A DNA stretch of 12,240 nt, from the NCBI GenBank assembly GCA_002392705.1, contig DGHP01000013.1, positions 3,637-15,876 of the forward strand, given 5' to 3'. Shown here piece after piece: positions 1 through 6,917 of this stretch. The position numbers and the translations under genes are program-made. Numbering within the stretch: position 1 is the first letter of the stretch; each line of letters begins with the position of its first letter. The stretch is from Lachnospiraceae bacterium UBA3845 (GTDB lineage Bacteria > Bacillota > Clostridia > Lachnospirales > Lachnospiraceae). The notes beneath the pieces were generated by a model. The model was not told where the DNA came from. It saw only the letters and a list, made by a program, of their open reading frames with translations, and did no database searches.

Positions 1-80
1 CCCGTCAGCCCGCGTTCGGGCGGCGCAGCTGAAGCCGAACAAGTTGCTGCCCCGCAGCCGTGCCCGGGCGCGGTGCTTCT

Positions 81-806
81 TTAATCTGCGGACAGAACCG
101 TATTCGTGACGGTCCCGACGGAGATATAGCCGTCCAGAACGGCGCGGACATCGGTTCCCTCCTCCGCCCTGCTGATATAGTCAGAGTCGATGCCGATCTC
201 CCAGCTTCCGGCCCCAAGCTCTTTCCGGACGTAACGGTCGTCAAAAAAAGCGGTCTGACAGGGTCTGCGGTCATACAGAATCCCCCTGCAGTCTGAAAGC
301 GGACAGCGGGGGAAATTCACATTCCAGATCTGGTTGCGCGGCAGTCTTCTGCCCGCCAGTTCCTCGGAGATCCGGAAAAGATATGCTCTGCATACCTCGC
401 CGACCGGCCCCCTTTCCTGGGAGAAACACAGGGCCGGAACATCATACAGCAGGGCTTCCATGGCAGCGCCGACGGTAGCCGAGTACTGGATGTCAAAGCC
501 GCAGTTCGCCCCTTCATTGATCCCGGAAAAAACCATATCGGGCTTTTCGTCAAATGCTCCGAGAAAGGCGGCGCGCACGCAGTCCGCGGGGGTGCCGTCA
601 AGACTGTAGGCTTCCACCCCCTCCGCGGGGAAATCGGGACAGTGCTCCATCTTCATGCTCCTGTCAAGCGTTATTCTGTGCGACATCGCGCTCTGCTGCT
701 CTTTCGGGGCGATCACCAGGACGGAGCCAAGTCTCCTGGCCGCCTCCGCCAGAAAGGCGATTCCGGGCGCATATATGCCGTCGTCATTCGTAACCAGGAT
801 CTTCAT
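81..806 (-). CDS. surE: 5'/3'-nucleotidase SurE
   Basis: This 241-residue protein is a metal-dependent cytosolic phosphatase that removes phosphate from nucleoside 5'- and 3'-monophosphates; some SurE proteins also act on short polyphosphate. The N-terminus MKILVTNDDG carries the family's metal-binding aspartate pair (D8, D9). S39 lies in the QQSAMSHRIT stretch, and N97 lies in SGINEGAN; these match the conserved Ser and Asn of the SurE metal site. SLDGTPADCV (about 68-77) is also typical. The length is close to the usual 240-260 residues, so the gene looks complete. The ATG at 804-806 follows a GGAG-rich stretch. A strong hairpin ends only 17 bases upstream of the ATG, so expression may depend on readthrough from the acetyltransferase gene or on a promoter I cannot place. 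Nothing links it functionally to the sugar genes. The family call is secure; the physiological substrate is not shown. Confidence 0.96.
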   Translation of the reverse strand: MKILVTNDDGIYAPGIAFLAEAARRLGSVLVIAPKEQQSAMSHRITLDRSMKMEHCPDFPAEGVEAYSLDGTPADCVRAAFLGAFDEKPDMVFSGINEGANCGFDIQYSATVGAAMEALLYDVPALCFSQERGPVGEVCRAYLFRISEELAGRRLPRNQIWNVNFPRCPLSDCRGILYDRRPCQTAFFDDRYVRKELGAGSWEIGIDSDYISRAEEGTDVRAVLDGYISVGTVTNTVLSAD

Positions 807-823
807 CCTCTCTCCTCTCCAAA

Positions 824-852
824 ACAGGCTGCAGTTCGGGAAAGCAGCCTGT
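824..852 (-). terminator. Hairpin terminator between acetyltransferase and surE
   Basis: A perfect 9-bp stem (ACAGGCTGC / GCAGCCTGT, 11-base loop) is followed on the minus strand by TTTTGG, resembling a Rho-independent terminator with a short U tract. It lies about 65 bases after the acetyltransferase stop and directly before the surE ribosome binding site, so it could end the upstream transcript or attenuate surE. The short U run makes full termination uncertain. Confidence 0.6.
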
Positions 853-917
853 ATTCTTTCCGGGGATACTGTTTTACGGCAGACAGGCTTTTCCTGCCCG
901 ATCAGCTGTAAAAAACG

Positions 918-1385
918 TCACAGGATCTGTTCCATGCAGATATACTGCGTCTTCAGGCCCATTTTCTCATAGAAGGCCTGCGCTCCGTCATTTCCGCCCC
1001 ATACATGCAGGGTAACATTATAGAAGCCCAGCTTTTTCGCATAGTCCAGCACATATCGGTACAGACTTTCCCCGACATGCTGTCCCCGTGCCGTCTCATC
1101 CACGCAGAGATCATCTATGTACAATGTCCGGATTCCGGTGCGCAGAGGACTCTCTTTACATATTTCCGTCTGGCAGAAGATGTAGCCGAGGAACTGATCT
1201 CCTTCCGTATATACAAATACCGGATTATCATCATCCCTGAGGATCTCCCTGAGCTCCGCCGCTGAATACTTTGTCGCCGGTCCCTTGAAGAGGTCCGGGC
1301 GTGCATTATGATGAACCATATTAACCTGCACAAGAAGACGGAGTATATCCGGGATGTCCTGTGCCTGTGCTCTTCTGATACTCAT
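918..1385 (-). CDS. GNAT-family N-acetyltransferase
   Basis: This 155-residue protein spans a single GNAT domain, which transfers an acetyl group from acetyl-CoA to an amine. The N-terminal MSIRRAQAQDIPDILRLL is the usual beta1-alpha1 opening. The acetyl-CoA pyrophosphate loop (motif A) lies at about 88-110, with DDLCVDETARGQHVGESLY reading as the core; H103 sits where many relatives have Gly (RGxGxG). The motif B region NVTLHVWGGNDGAQAFYEKMG is at about 123-143, and its N..A..FYEK..G pattern is characteristic. The acceptor cannot be deduced. The ATG at 1383-1385 lacks a strong Shine-Dalgarno sequence (only AGAAAGAT upstream), unlike its neighbours, which suggests weak translation. It lies between a long inverted repeat after the alpha-galactosidase gene and a terminator-like hairpin before surE, so it is probably not a core member of the sugar operon. 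Confidence 0.92.
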   Translation of the reverse strand: MSIRRAQAQDIPDILRLLVQVNMVHHNARPDLFKGPATKYSAAELREILRDDDNPVFVYTEGDQFLGYIFCQTEICKESPLRTGIRTLYIDDLCVDETARGQHVGESLYRYVLDYAKKLGFYNVTLHVWGGNDGAQAFYEKMGLKTQYICMEQIL

Positions 1386-1426
1386 AGCATTCTGAATCTT
1401 TCTTTAAATCTGTAAAACAATGCCGC

Positions 1427-1474
1427 ACAGAGACGGTACCGCCTCCGTTCCTGAGCAGACGGTACCGTCTCTGT
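1427..1474. terminator. 15-bp perfect inverted repeat after the GH36 gene (bidirectional terminator-like)
   Basis: ACAGAGACGGTACCG (1427-1441) and CGGTACCGTCTCTGT (1460-1474) are perfect reverse complements separated by 18 bases. The inner part GACGGTACCGTC at 1457-1468 is itself a 12-base palindrome. The structure begins 7 bases after the alpha-galactosidase stop and would form a very stable hairpin in either transcript. On the minus strand it is followed by GCGGCATTGTTTTAC, so there is no immediate U tract; it may act as a Rho-independent terminator with a displaced U run, a 3'-end stabiliser, or a protein-binding palindrome. Confidence 0.6.
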
Positions 1475-1481
1475 AAACTGT

Positions 1482-3707
1482 CTATTCTGCCGAAGACTGT
1501 TCCGCCTTCTTCACCAGCGTGAAATGCCAGCGGTAGGACTTGTACTCGCCCATCTCCACCGGCACCGGCAGGCCGATCTGCATCAGCGCGTTCGCCGGAT
1601 ACATTTTTCCCGTGGCCTCATCTCTGTAGAAGCAGTCCTTGCGCAGGCCGCGCAGACGTACATAGTTGACCGTCATATTGCCGTGGACTTCCAGGCAGAC
1701 AACAGAGATAAGCGCTTCGGACTGATCTTCCGCGAACATCTCCCAGGCAGCGATCCCGTCGCTGAAGGGATTGCTCAGCCTGTAATAGAGTCCGTGGGTA
1801 ATCAGATGCGCATACTTTTTGAAATCCAGTATCTGCTGCCGGATCTGATCCTTCTCGGAATCGCTCAGCTTTGCAGGATCCAGTTCATATCCGAAGGTCC
1901 CGCCCATGGCCACGAGGCCTCTGGTAGACAGTGCTACCGATCTGCCGGTCTGTTCATTGGGTACGGCCGAGACATGCGCCCCTACAGAGGAAACCGGATA
2001 GACAAATGAAGTTCCGTACTGGATCCTCAGGCGGTCGATCGCGTCGGTATTGTCCGAACACCAGATCTGGGGCGTGTAATAGAGCATGCCCATATCAAAG
2101 CGTCCGCCGCCGCCCGAGCAGCCTTCAACCAGCAGGTCCGGGAAATCCCGGTTCAGCCGTTCCAGAAAGTCATACAGGCCCAGGACATAATCATAAAGAA
2201 CCTGCCCCTGTGTGAGCCCCGCATGGGAATAGACATTGAAGATACTGCGGTTGAAATCCCATTTCAGGTATTCGATATTGGCAGAGCGCAGAATCTGACT
2301 GACCTGGTCGTAGATCGCGTCCACCACCTCTTTCCTGGAGAAATCCAGGATCAGCTGGTTGCGTCCCAGCACCGGATGCCTGCCGGGGATCGTCATGGCC
2401 CAGTCCGGATGCTCCCGGTACAGATCGCTGTCCTCATTGACCATTTCCGGCTCCATCCAGATCCCGAACCTGAGGCCGGTTTCATTGATCCTTGAAACCA
2501 GTTCTCCCAGGCTGCAGCCCATCTTTTCTTCATTGACCTTCCAGTCGCCCAGGCTGCTGTAGTCGTCATTTCTTCTGCCGAACCAGCCGTCGTCCATGAC
2601 CAGCATCTCCACGCCCAGTTCCTTCGCCCCGCGGGCGAGCTCCACCAGCTTGTCCCCGGTGAAATTGAAATAGCAGGCCTCCCAGCTGTTGATGAGGACA
2701 GGTCTTATGGCATCCCTGTATTTCCCTCTGCAGATGTGCCTGCGGGTACAGCGGTGAAAATTCTGGGACAGTCTTGCCATGCCCTTCGAGCTGTAGCTCA
2801 TGACGACCTCGGGCGCCCAGAACACCTGTCCGGGATTAAGGGGATAGGCCAGAAGCTCGTCGTGCAGGCCAAGCTGCATGCGGATCTGGTTATACTGGTC
2901 TTTCTCGATCTCCCCCTTGAAGCCGCCGGAATAGACAAAGCTCATGCCGTAGCAGTGGCCGTAGTCCTCCGTCGCCATGTGGTCGACCAGAAGCAGGACC
3001 GGATTGTACTGATGGCTGGAGGTTCCCCTGGTGGAACCGACCGTCAGCGTTCCGTGGCCGACATGGCTGCGCTGCATATTGCGCTCCATGGCATGTCTGC
3101 CATAAAAGGTAATGGCATCATAGTCGCCGGTCACAAAATCAAGGCAGGCGCTCTGGGCTTTCTCCAGAGTAAACGGAACGTCCCCATAGTTCTCGATCCG
3201 CACCGCCCTTGTAATGATGTCGAGCCTGGGGAGCACGCCGTAATAAAGCTCCACCTTCAGTTTCAGGAGCTCATCCACAAGCGTGATGATCAGGGTCTGG
3301 GCATCCCTGCCGGTGTCCCGGTTCGTATCGTCCGTGTAGACGCTGGGAAGTCCGGGAATCGTGTATTTCCCGTCCATGAGCAGGTAGCCGGCATAGCGCA
3401 GGTCGCAGTCGACCGTACCGTTTCCGTCTGCCACCTTGAACAGAACTCTCCTGTAGTCGCCGTTGCCGAGATAGGGGAACTCCTGGGGAAGAAAGTCCAT
3501 GGAATAGGTTCTGTCTCCTTCCGCTTCATAGGGATTCCCCGAGAAGCCCCGGTCCTGGAAGGTCAGCAGGAAATCCATGTCTCCTTCCGTCTTCCTCCCG
3601 TAATAGAGATGCAGCAGATATCCGTAGCGGTCCACATGCATCTGATAGGTCGTGCGCTTCGTATTCAGGGTAAATAACTTCTTCTCACTGTTAATCACAA
3701 TGGCCAT
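1482..3707 (-). CDS. Alpha-galactosidase, glycoside hydrolase family 36
   Basis: This 741-residue retaining glycosidase of family GH36 removes terminal alpha-linked galactose from oligosaccharides such as melibiose and raffinose. Residues 1-300 form the N-terminal beta-sandwich typical of the long GH36 enzymes. The catalytic barrel starts near NSWEACYFNF (340-349), followed by MDDGWFGRR (371-379) and WMEPEMVN (417-424). The expected nucleophile is D484 in YLKWDFNRS; the CSGGGGRFD loop (530-538) and the acid/base D552 in SDNTDA are intact. A beta domain follows to the C-terminus. No signal peptide is visible, so it is probably cytoplasmic and acts on imported substrate. Length matches the usual 720-750. 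The ATG at 3705-3707 has AAGGAG 8 bases upstream. It starts 18 bases after the YiaK-like reductase stop, so the two are surely cotranscribed. Known relatives act on alpha-galactosides; activity on a galacturonide-like or other substrate fitting the TRAP locus is speculation. Confidence 0.96.
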   Translation of the reverse strand: MAIVINSEKKLFTLNTKRTTYQMHVDRYGYLLHLYYGRKTEGDMDFLLTFQDRGFSGNPYEAEGDRTYSMDFLPQEFPYLGNGDYRRVLFKVADGNGTVDCDLRYAGYLLMDGKYTIPGLPSVYTDDTNRDTGRDAQTLIITLVDELLKLKVELYYGVLPRLDIITRAVRIENYGDVPFTLEKAQSACLDFVTGDYDAITFYGRHAMERNMQRSHVGHGTLTVGSTRGTSSHQYNPVLLLVDHMATEDYGHCYGMSFVYSGGFKGEIEKDQYNQIRMQLGLHDELLAYPLNPGQVFWAPEVVMSYSSKGMARLSQNFHRCTRRHICRGKYRDAIRPVLINSWEACYFNFTGDKLVELARGAKELGVEMLVMDDGWFGRRNDDYSSLGDWKVNEEKMGCSLGELVSRINETGLRFGIWMEPEMVNEDSDLYREHPDWAMTIPGRHPVLGRNQLILDFSRKEVVDAIYDQVSQILRSANIEYLKWDFNRSIFNVYSHAGLTQGQVLYDYVLGLYDFLERLNRDFPDLLVEGCSGGGGRFDMGMLYYTPQIWCSDNTDAIDRLRIQYGTSFVYPVSSVGAHVSAVPNEQTGRSVALSTRGLVAMGGTFGYELDPAKLSDSEKDQIRQQILDFKKYAHLITHGLYYRLSNPFSDGIAAWEMFAEDQSEALISVVCLEVHGNMTVNYVRLRGLRKDCFYRDEATGKMYPANALMQIGLPVPVEMGEYKSYRWHFTLVKKAEQSSAE

Positions 3708-3725
3708 GATTCAGGCTCCTTCCGG

Positions 3726-4751
3726 TCACTCCTTCACGCCTGCAAGGGAGCAGATTTCCGCCCAGATCTCTTCATTGACCTGAACGCCGTTTTCCATATT
3801 GTCTTTGCGGCGGCGGATCGTGCCTTCGCCCGGGCAGGATACCGGATGGGACTCATTCAGCGGATGCGCTTCATCCGCGCGTTTTACCCGCGCGTCCCAT
3901 TTGCCCTGGACCTCCTCCATCGTCCCTGCCAGATAAGGGTCGATGGCGATGAAGATCTGGCAGCAGTTTGTGCAGCTGCCCCTGTTCTGATCATCCATGT
4001 CTGCGCCGGTAAGACCGCCCGCAAGGCCTGAAGCGATCAGATCCAGCACGATCGCCATGCTGCTGCCCTTCCAGTATCCGGTGGGCAGAATCCGGCCGCT
4101 TTCTTCTATGCTTCCCGGATCACTGGTGAGATTGCCTTCCTTATCGAATCCGCCCGGATAGGGAAGCTGTTTGCCCGCAAGCCTGTATACGCCGAGTTTT
4201 CCGTATGCGTACTGACTCATGGCCATATCCAGGACGATCTCGCCGTTCTTTCTGGGGACCGCCATGCAGAAGGGATTATTGCCTACACTCTGCTCATCGC
4301 TTCCCCACAGGGGCATGCAGCTCTCCGTATTGATCCAGCTGATTCCCACATAGCCTTTTTCAGCCATCTTCCAGGCATATGTCCCGCCGCGCATCCAGTG
4401 AGTCGTGTTGCGGAGAGTGACCAGACCGATTCCGTGCTCCTTCGCAAGCTCCACTGCGCGGTCCGCACAGAACAGGGCGTTTGTGATGCCCGGGCCCGTA
4501 TGGCCGTCATAATTCTCGACAGCGCCCTTTGATCCGACTTTTTCAGGTTCCGCGTTCACGTCCACCCAACCTTTTCCGATATAATCCACAAATCTGGGGA
4601 CCCGGTTGGCGCCGTGGCTCTCAACGCCGTCCGCGCTGGAACTTGCATGAATATGCGCACAGGTTCTGGCTTTGTCTTCCGGCATGCCGGCTTTTATAAA
4701 AGCCATATAAATTGTGTCTTCAAGCTTCTCAAATGGAACTCTGATACTCAT
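3726..4751 (-). CDS. Ldh2/YiaK-family NAD(P)H-dependent 2-keto-acid reductase
   Basis: This 341-residue protein belongs to the malate/L-lactate/ureidoglycolate dehydrogenase superfamily (Ldh2/YlbC/YiaK), which reduces 2-keto acids reversibly with NADH or NADPH through a non-Rossmann fold. The family signature SSADGVESHGANRVPRF (about 38-54) contains the likely catalytic His46. NTTHWMRGGTYAWKMAEKGY follows near 115-134, then NNPFCMAVP (about 168-176). The glycine-rich stretch IASGLAGGLTGAD near 250 is also typical. E. coli YiaK (2,3-diketo-L-gulonate reductase, 332 residues) is close in length, and the nearby TRAP and YiaL-like genes support a sugar-acid role, but the exact substrate is not determined. 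AAAGGAG lies 6 bases before the ATG at 4749-4751. The gene is first of a two-gene unit with the GH36 gene and has a 348-base structured leader. It could instead act on a simpler 2-keto acid such as a malate-like compound. Confidence 0.9.
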   Translation of the reverse strand: MSIRVPFEKLEDTIYMAFIKAGMPEDKARTCAHIHASSSADGVESHGANRVPRFVDYIGKGWVDVNAEPEKVGSKGAVENYDGHTGPGITNALFCADRAVELAKEHGIGLVTLRNTTHWMRGGTYAWKMAEKGYVGISWINTESCMPLWGSDEQSVGNNPFCMAVPRKNGEIVLDMAMSQYAYGKLGVYRLAGKQLPYPGGFDKEGNLTSDPGSIEESGRILPTGYWKGSSMAIVLDLIASGLAGGLTGADMDDQNRGSCTNCCQIFIAIDPYLAGTMEEVQGKWDARVKRADEAHPLNESHPVSCPGEGTIRRRKDNMENGVQVNEEIWAEICSLAGVKE

Positions 4752-4787
4752 ATTTCACTCCTTTATAAACTCTGTGCCCTTGACCCG

Positions 4788-4803
4788 CTGCGCCGGAGCG
4801 CAG
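4788..4803 (-). promoter_or_regulatory. Short GC-rich hairpin before the YiaK-like ribosome binding site
   Basis: CTGCGC-TCCG-GCGCAG is a perfect 6-bp stem with a tetraloop, ending about 37 bases before the start codon. It has no T run, so it is not a terminator. It may stabilise the leader or be part of a regulatory fold. Confidence 0.35.
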
Positions 4804-4820
4804 TCCTGCAGGTGCAGAAC

Positions 4821-4878
4821 TGATGAAACCTTTCTCTCTGTTTCTGCCGGAAGACAATTCCGGCCGGACATTTCATCA
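4821..4878 (-). promoter_or_regulatory. Nested stem-loop in the leader of the YiaK-like/GH36 unit
   Basis: An outer perfect 8-bp pairing (TGATGAAA / TTTCATCA) encloses 42 bases. Inside, TCCGGCCGGA (4859-4868) is a perfect 10-base palindrome, and one half of it can also pair with CCGG at 4847-4850. This gives alternative inner hairpins within a closed outer stem downstream of the candidate promoter. I do not recognise it as a known riboswitch class. It could also be an operator plus chance pairing. Confidence 0.35.
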
Positions 4879-4881
4879 TGT

Positions 4882-4910
4882 ATTGTAAAATAAAACAGGT
4901 CAGATTGCCA
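4882..4910 (-). promoter_or_regulatory. Candidate promoter for the YiaK-like/GH36 unit
   Basis: On the minus strand TACAAT (plus 4882-4887) lies 17 bases after TGGCAA (plus 4905-4910), in an AT-rich stretch just after the terminator hairpin. The -10 matches 5 of 6 consensus bases, the -35 only 3 of 6. Position and AT content support it more than the -35 does. Confidence 0.35.
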
Positions 4911-4927
4911 TAAAAAGATTGGGGATT

Positions 4928-5008
4928 AAAAAAAGGAAAGGCACCGGATGGCGGAATGATCTGTCCGTGTCTGTCTGACAGAGGATCAGTCAAAGTCATC
5001 CGGTACCT
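4928..5008 (-). terminator. Large stem-loop terminator after the ketopantoate-reductase-like gene
   Basis: On the minus strand AGGTACCGGATG (plus 4997-5008) pairs with CATCCGGTGCCT (plus 4939-4950), 12 pairs with one G-U, followed by TTTCCTTTTTTT. The 46-base interior can fold further (CTGTC with GACAG, flanked by TGAT with ATCA), shortening the effective loop. It starts about 90 bases after the upstream stop codon and is a good Rho-independent terminator candidate, although two C residues interrupt the T run and the loop is long. Confidence 0.7.
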
Positions 5009-5099
5009 CTTTCTGCAGCGATATGCCGGTTCAGCAGTCCGTATACCGGCAGTTTCCGCAGCAGCCCGGCTCAGTCATCCGCAGCCGGAACTTTCATCG

Positions 5100-6020
5100 T
5101 CAGCCTTTCTGTTCCCTCTGCTCCATGGCGTGAATCATATTCACGATGAATTCATGGCTGGGTACCGGAACGCCGGCCTTTGCCGCCGCGCGCACAACCG
5201 ATCCGCTGATGGTATCCACCTCGGTTCTTCTCCCGTGGGAGAGATCCGCGCAGATGGATGTCACGCCCTCCGGCGACATCTCGCTGACATGACGGACTTC
5301 CGCAAGGAGTTCCTCCTCATCTGCCTCAAGTCCGAGTGCGTGCGCTACCTCGACTGCCTCGTGCAGCAGGGCGGCCGTCATCTTCCAGGCATAGGGATTA
5401 GCCGCGATATAGCCCATCTTTACCTGGAGAACCGCCGTCACCGCGCTCAGGGAGACATTGGTAAAGAGTTTGTTCCAGATCAGCTGCTGGATATTCTCAT
5501 GAATCCGGACATGAAATCCGCAGCTGTCAAATGCTTCCTTCACCTTCGGAAGGAATCCTTCCGTATCCTCCGTGAGCATGCCGATATTGGTATTGCCCAC
5601 GCCGCCGTGACGGATCTTTCCCATGCCCAGCACCGCTCCGTTGTCCTCGGTTGTCCCGATGATAATGTGATCCTTCGGGACAAATTCACCCAGGATATCC
5701 TCATGCCCGGAGCCGTTCTGCAGGGTCAGCACATAAGTATTCTCCCCGATCATGCCGCGGTTTGACTCAAGGGCCGCCTTTGAGAACAGGGCTTTCACAA
5801 AAAGAATCACCAGATCCATGGTTCCCAGGCCTTCCGACGATACGGCGGCTCCCGGCCTGTAGAGATTTTCCTTTCCCTGTTCCTCCAGGACCAGGCCTTC
5901 CTTCTGCAGATACTCAATGACAGAAGGGTTTGTATCGATCAGCCAGACATCATTGTGCAGGGACAGGTGTCCCCCGTAGATGGACCCCATCGCTCCGGCA
6001 CCGATCACTGCTATCCGCAT
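5100..6020 (-). CDS. Ketopantoate reductase-family (PanE/ApbA-like) 2-keto-acid dehydrogenase
   Basis: This 306-residue protein has the PanE/ApbA architecture: an N-terminal Rossmann domain and a C-terminal all-helical domain. GAGAMGSIYGG (7-17) is the NADP(H)-binding glycine loop. FVKA (74-77) and LQNGSG (100-105) match conserved active-site segments, WNKLFTNVS contains the expected catalytic Lys184, and SHGRRTEVDTISG near the C-terminus carries the conserved Glu of the substrate pocket. PanE reduces ketopantoate for pantothenate synthesis, but many paralogues in catabolic operons reduce other 2-keto acids. Here a TRAP transporter and a second 2-keto-acid reductase nearby favour a catabolic role over vitamin synthesis, as an inference. 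I chose the ATG at 6018-6020 because GGGAGGAGG lies just before it and the Rossmann motif begins there; an in-frame start 96 bases upstream would run through an inverted repeat and a palindrome. It follows the cyclase gene by 129 bases and is followed by a strong terminator. Confidence 0.9.
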   Translation of the reverse strand: MRIAVIGAGAMGSIYGGHLSLHNDVWLIDTNPSVIEYLQKEGLVLEEQGKENLYRPGAAVSSEGLGTMDLVILFVKALFSKAALESNRGMIGENTYVLTLQNGSGHEDILGEFVPKDHIIIGTTEDNGAVLGMGKIRHGGVGNTNIGMLTEDTEGFLPKVKEAFDSCGFHVRIHENIQQLIWNKLFTNVSLSAVTAVLQVKMGYIAANPYAWKMTAALLHEAVEVAHALGLEADEEELLAEVRHVSEMSPEGVTSICADLSHGRRTEVDTISGSVVRAAAKAGVPVPSHEFIVNMIHAMEQREQKG

Positions 6021-6035
6021 ATTTCTCCTCCTCCC

Positions 6036-6053
6036 AGTACGAAATTTCGTACT
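6036..6053. promoter_or_regulatory. 18-base perfect palindrome before the ketopantoate-reductase-like gene
   Basis: AGTACGAAATTTCGTACT is perfectly self-complementary with no spacer, located immediately upstream of the ribosome binding site. With no loop it is a poor RNA hairpin and looks more like a dimeric repressor site, of the kind bound by IclR, TetR or MarR-type regulators. A weak -10-like AATAAT (minus, plus 6075-6080) lies upstream, so binding would sit near or just after a start site. No cognate regulator is in the window. Confidence 0.5.
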
Positions 6054-6062
6054 TAGACTCAC

Positions 6063-6115
6063 TGCCCACGGATGATTATTCCGCATCCACACCTGCATGA
6101 ACACAGCCGTGGGCA
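6063..6115. repeat. 9-bp perfect inverted repeat between cyclase and reductase genes
   Basis: TGCCCACGG (6063-6071) and CCGTGGGCA (6107-6115) pair perfectly across 35 bases. It is not followed by a T run on the minus strand, so it is probably not an intrinsic terminator. A smaller hairpin (TGTCTT 6121-6126 with AAGACA 6137-6142) lies just after the cyclase stop. Together with the palindrome at 6036 they fill most of this 129-base gap. Confidence 0.5.
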
Positions 6116-6149
6116 TAATATGTCTTCTTCCGCAACAAGACAGGATGCT

Positions 6150-6839
6150 TTATGAGAATTCGCTCAGCCCCTCGATCGCATAGCAGCGGACCGGGCTGGA
6201 ATCCAGGCCTTTGATCGGAAGCGGTGAATAGGACATGAAGAAGATCTGCTTCTCAAGATATTCCAGATTCTTGACAACTTCCAGGAATACGATATTCTCG
6301 GCGAGCAGGATGTCGTGGAAGGGCTTTACATCCTCGTTGCAGTTCTCGATGGAGACACCGTCGCCGAAGGCCACGCAGCGCACCTTGTGGTCACGGAACC
6401 ACTCCGCGCTCTCCGCCCCGACAAAGAGTCTCTTGTCGATCTCTGTATTGGTATCCTTCGTAAAGGGGGGCAGCTTATAGGAAGAATCGATGATGACGAT
6501 ATCCCCTTCTTTTACCATGGAGGCTTCCCTGTCCAGATCCGCGGCTGTAATATGCCCGTTCGGCTTTACGGTCTCCTTGAAATCTACATAGACGCCTCTT
6601 CCCATGAATGTGGTCAGCGGAAGGGATGCCACATCCGGCCAGTTGTCATCATGATGATAAGGGCACTCGCAGTGTGTTCCCAGATGGCTCATGATATCAA
6701 AATTGGTGTGGAAATCCGGAATCGGTCCGCCTGTATTGAAACGGTCGAGTTTGCATCTTCTCGTCTCCGTTGCCGGATCGATCATCTTGGAAAGGTCAAT
6801 CAGTCTTAATCCGTTCCCTAAATCATAAACTGGTCCCAT
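6150..6839 (-). CDS. Cyclase-family (kynurenine formamidase-like) metal-dependent hydrolase
   Basis: This 229-residue protein belongs to the 'putative cyclase' superfamily, which includes kynurenine formamidase, isatin hydrolase and various cyclic amide or lactone hydrolases that use a metal held by the HxGTHxDxPxH motif. Here the motif is HLGTHCECPYH at 52-62: H52, H56 and H62 are present, but the usual Asp is Glu58. The opening RLIDLSKMIDP (about 12-22) is typical, as is GDIVIIDSSYKLPP near 114-127, and FGDGVSIENCN near 158-168 falls where relatives have a conserved loop. The length fits (210-260). AGGAG lies shortly before the ATG at 6837-6839. In this context, opening a sugar lactone or another cyclic intermediate is reasonable but inferred. 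It follows the second YhcH-family gene by 145 bases with hairpins between. Formamidase function is unlikely, since no tryptophan genes are near. Confidence 0.88.
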   Translation of the reverse strand: MGPVYDLGNGLRLIDLSKMIDPATETRRCKLDRFNTGGPIPDFHTNFDIMSHLGTHCECPYHHDDNWPDVASLPLTTFMGRGVYVDFKETVKPNGHITAADLDREASMVKEGDIVIIDSSYKLPPFTKDTNTEIDKRLFVGAESAEWFRDHKVRCVAFGDGVSIENCNEDVKPFHDILLAENIVFLEVVKNLEYLEKQIFFMSYSPLPIKGLDSSPVRCYAIEGLSEFS

Positions 6840-6917
6840 AGTGTGTCTCCTCTCTTCTGGTGCGGAGCGGCAGTCCGTTTCTCCCCGGCGGCCGTCTCCA
6901 TGTTGAATATGATTCCT

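Larger units (their letters stand above)
4752..5099 (-). other. 348-base intergenic region with terminator, promoter candidate and structured leader
   Basis: No gene is visible here. Reading with transcription it holds a 7-bp hairpin (TGCCGGT 5024-5030 with ACCGGCA 5045-5051), a long terminator-like stem-loop with T run (4928-5008), an AT-rich stretch with a possible promoter (4882-4910), a nested stem-loop (4821-4878) and a short perfect hairpin CTGCGC-TCCG-GCGCAG (4788-4803) close to the ribosome binding site of the YiaK-like gene. This arrangement separates the reductase/alpha-galactosidase unit from the genes upstream. Confidence 0.6.

Noticed and set aside
8..21. Small hairpin GCCCG-CGTT-CGGGC downstream of surE
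   Set aside because: Only a 5-bp stem, no T run visible before the window ends, and GC-rich sequence makes chance pairing likely.
2736..3677. Plus-strand open frame of 313 codons opposite the GH36 gene
   Set aside because: It lies fully within the alpha-galactosidase gene on the other strand, has no recognisable domain, and has no supporting ribosome binding site or neighbour.
4956..5765. Plus-strand open frame of 269 codons opposite the PanE-like gene
   Set aside because: Antisense to a gene with intact PanE motifs; it also runs through the terminator stem-loop region, and its translation shows no family features.
6021..6116. N-terminal extension of the PanE-like protein by 32 residues
   Set aside because: The extension would be encoded by a region with an inverted repeat and an 18-base palindrome. 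The Rossmann GxGxxG motif starts at the downstream Met, which has a strong ribosome binding site.
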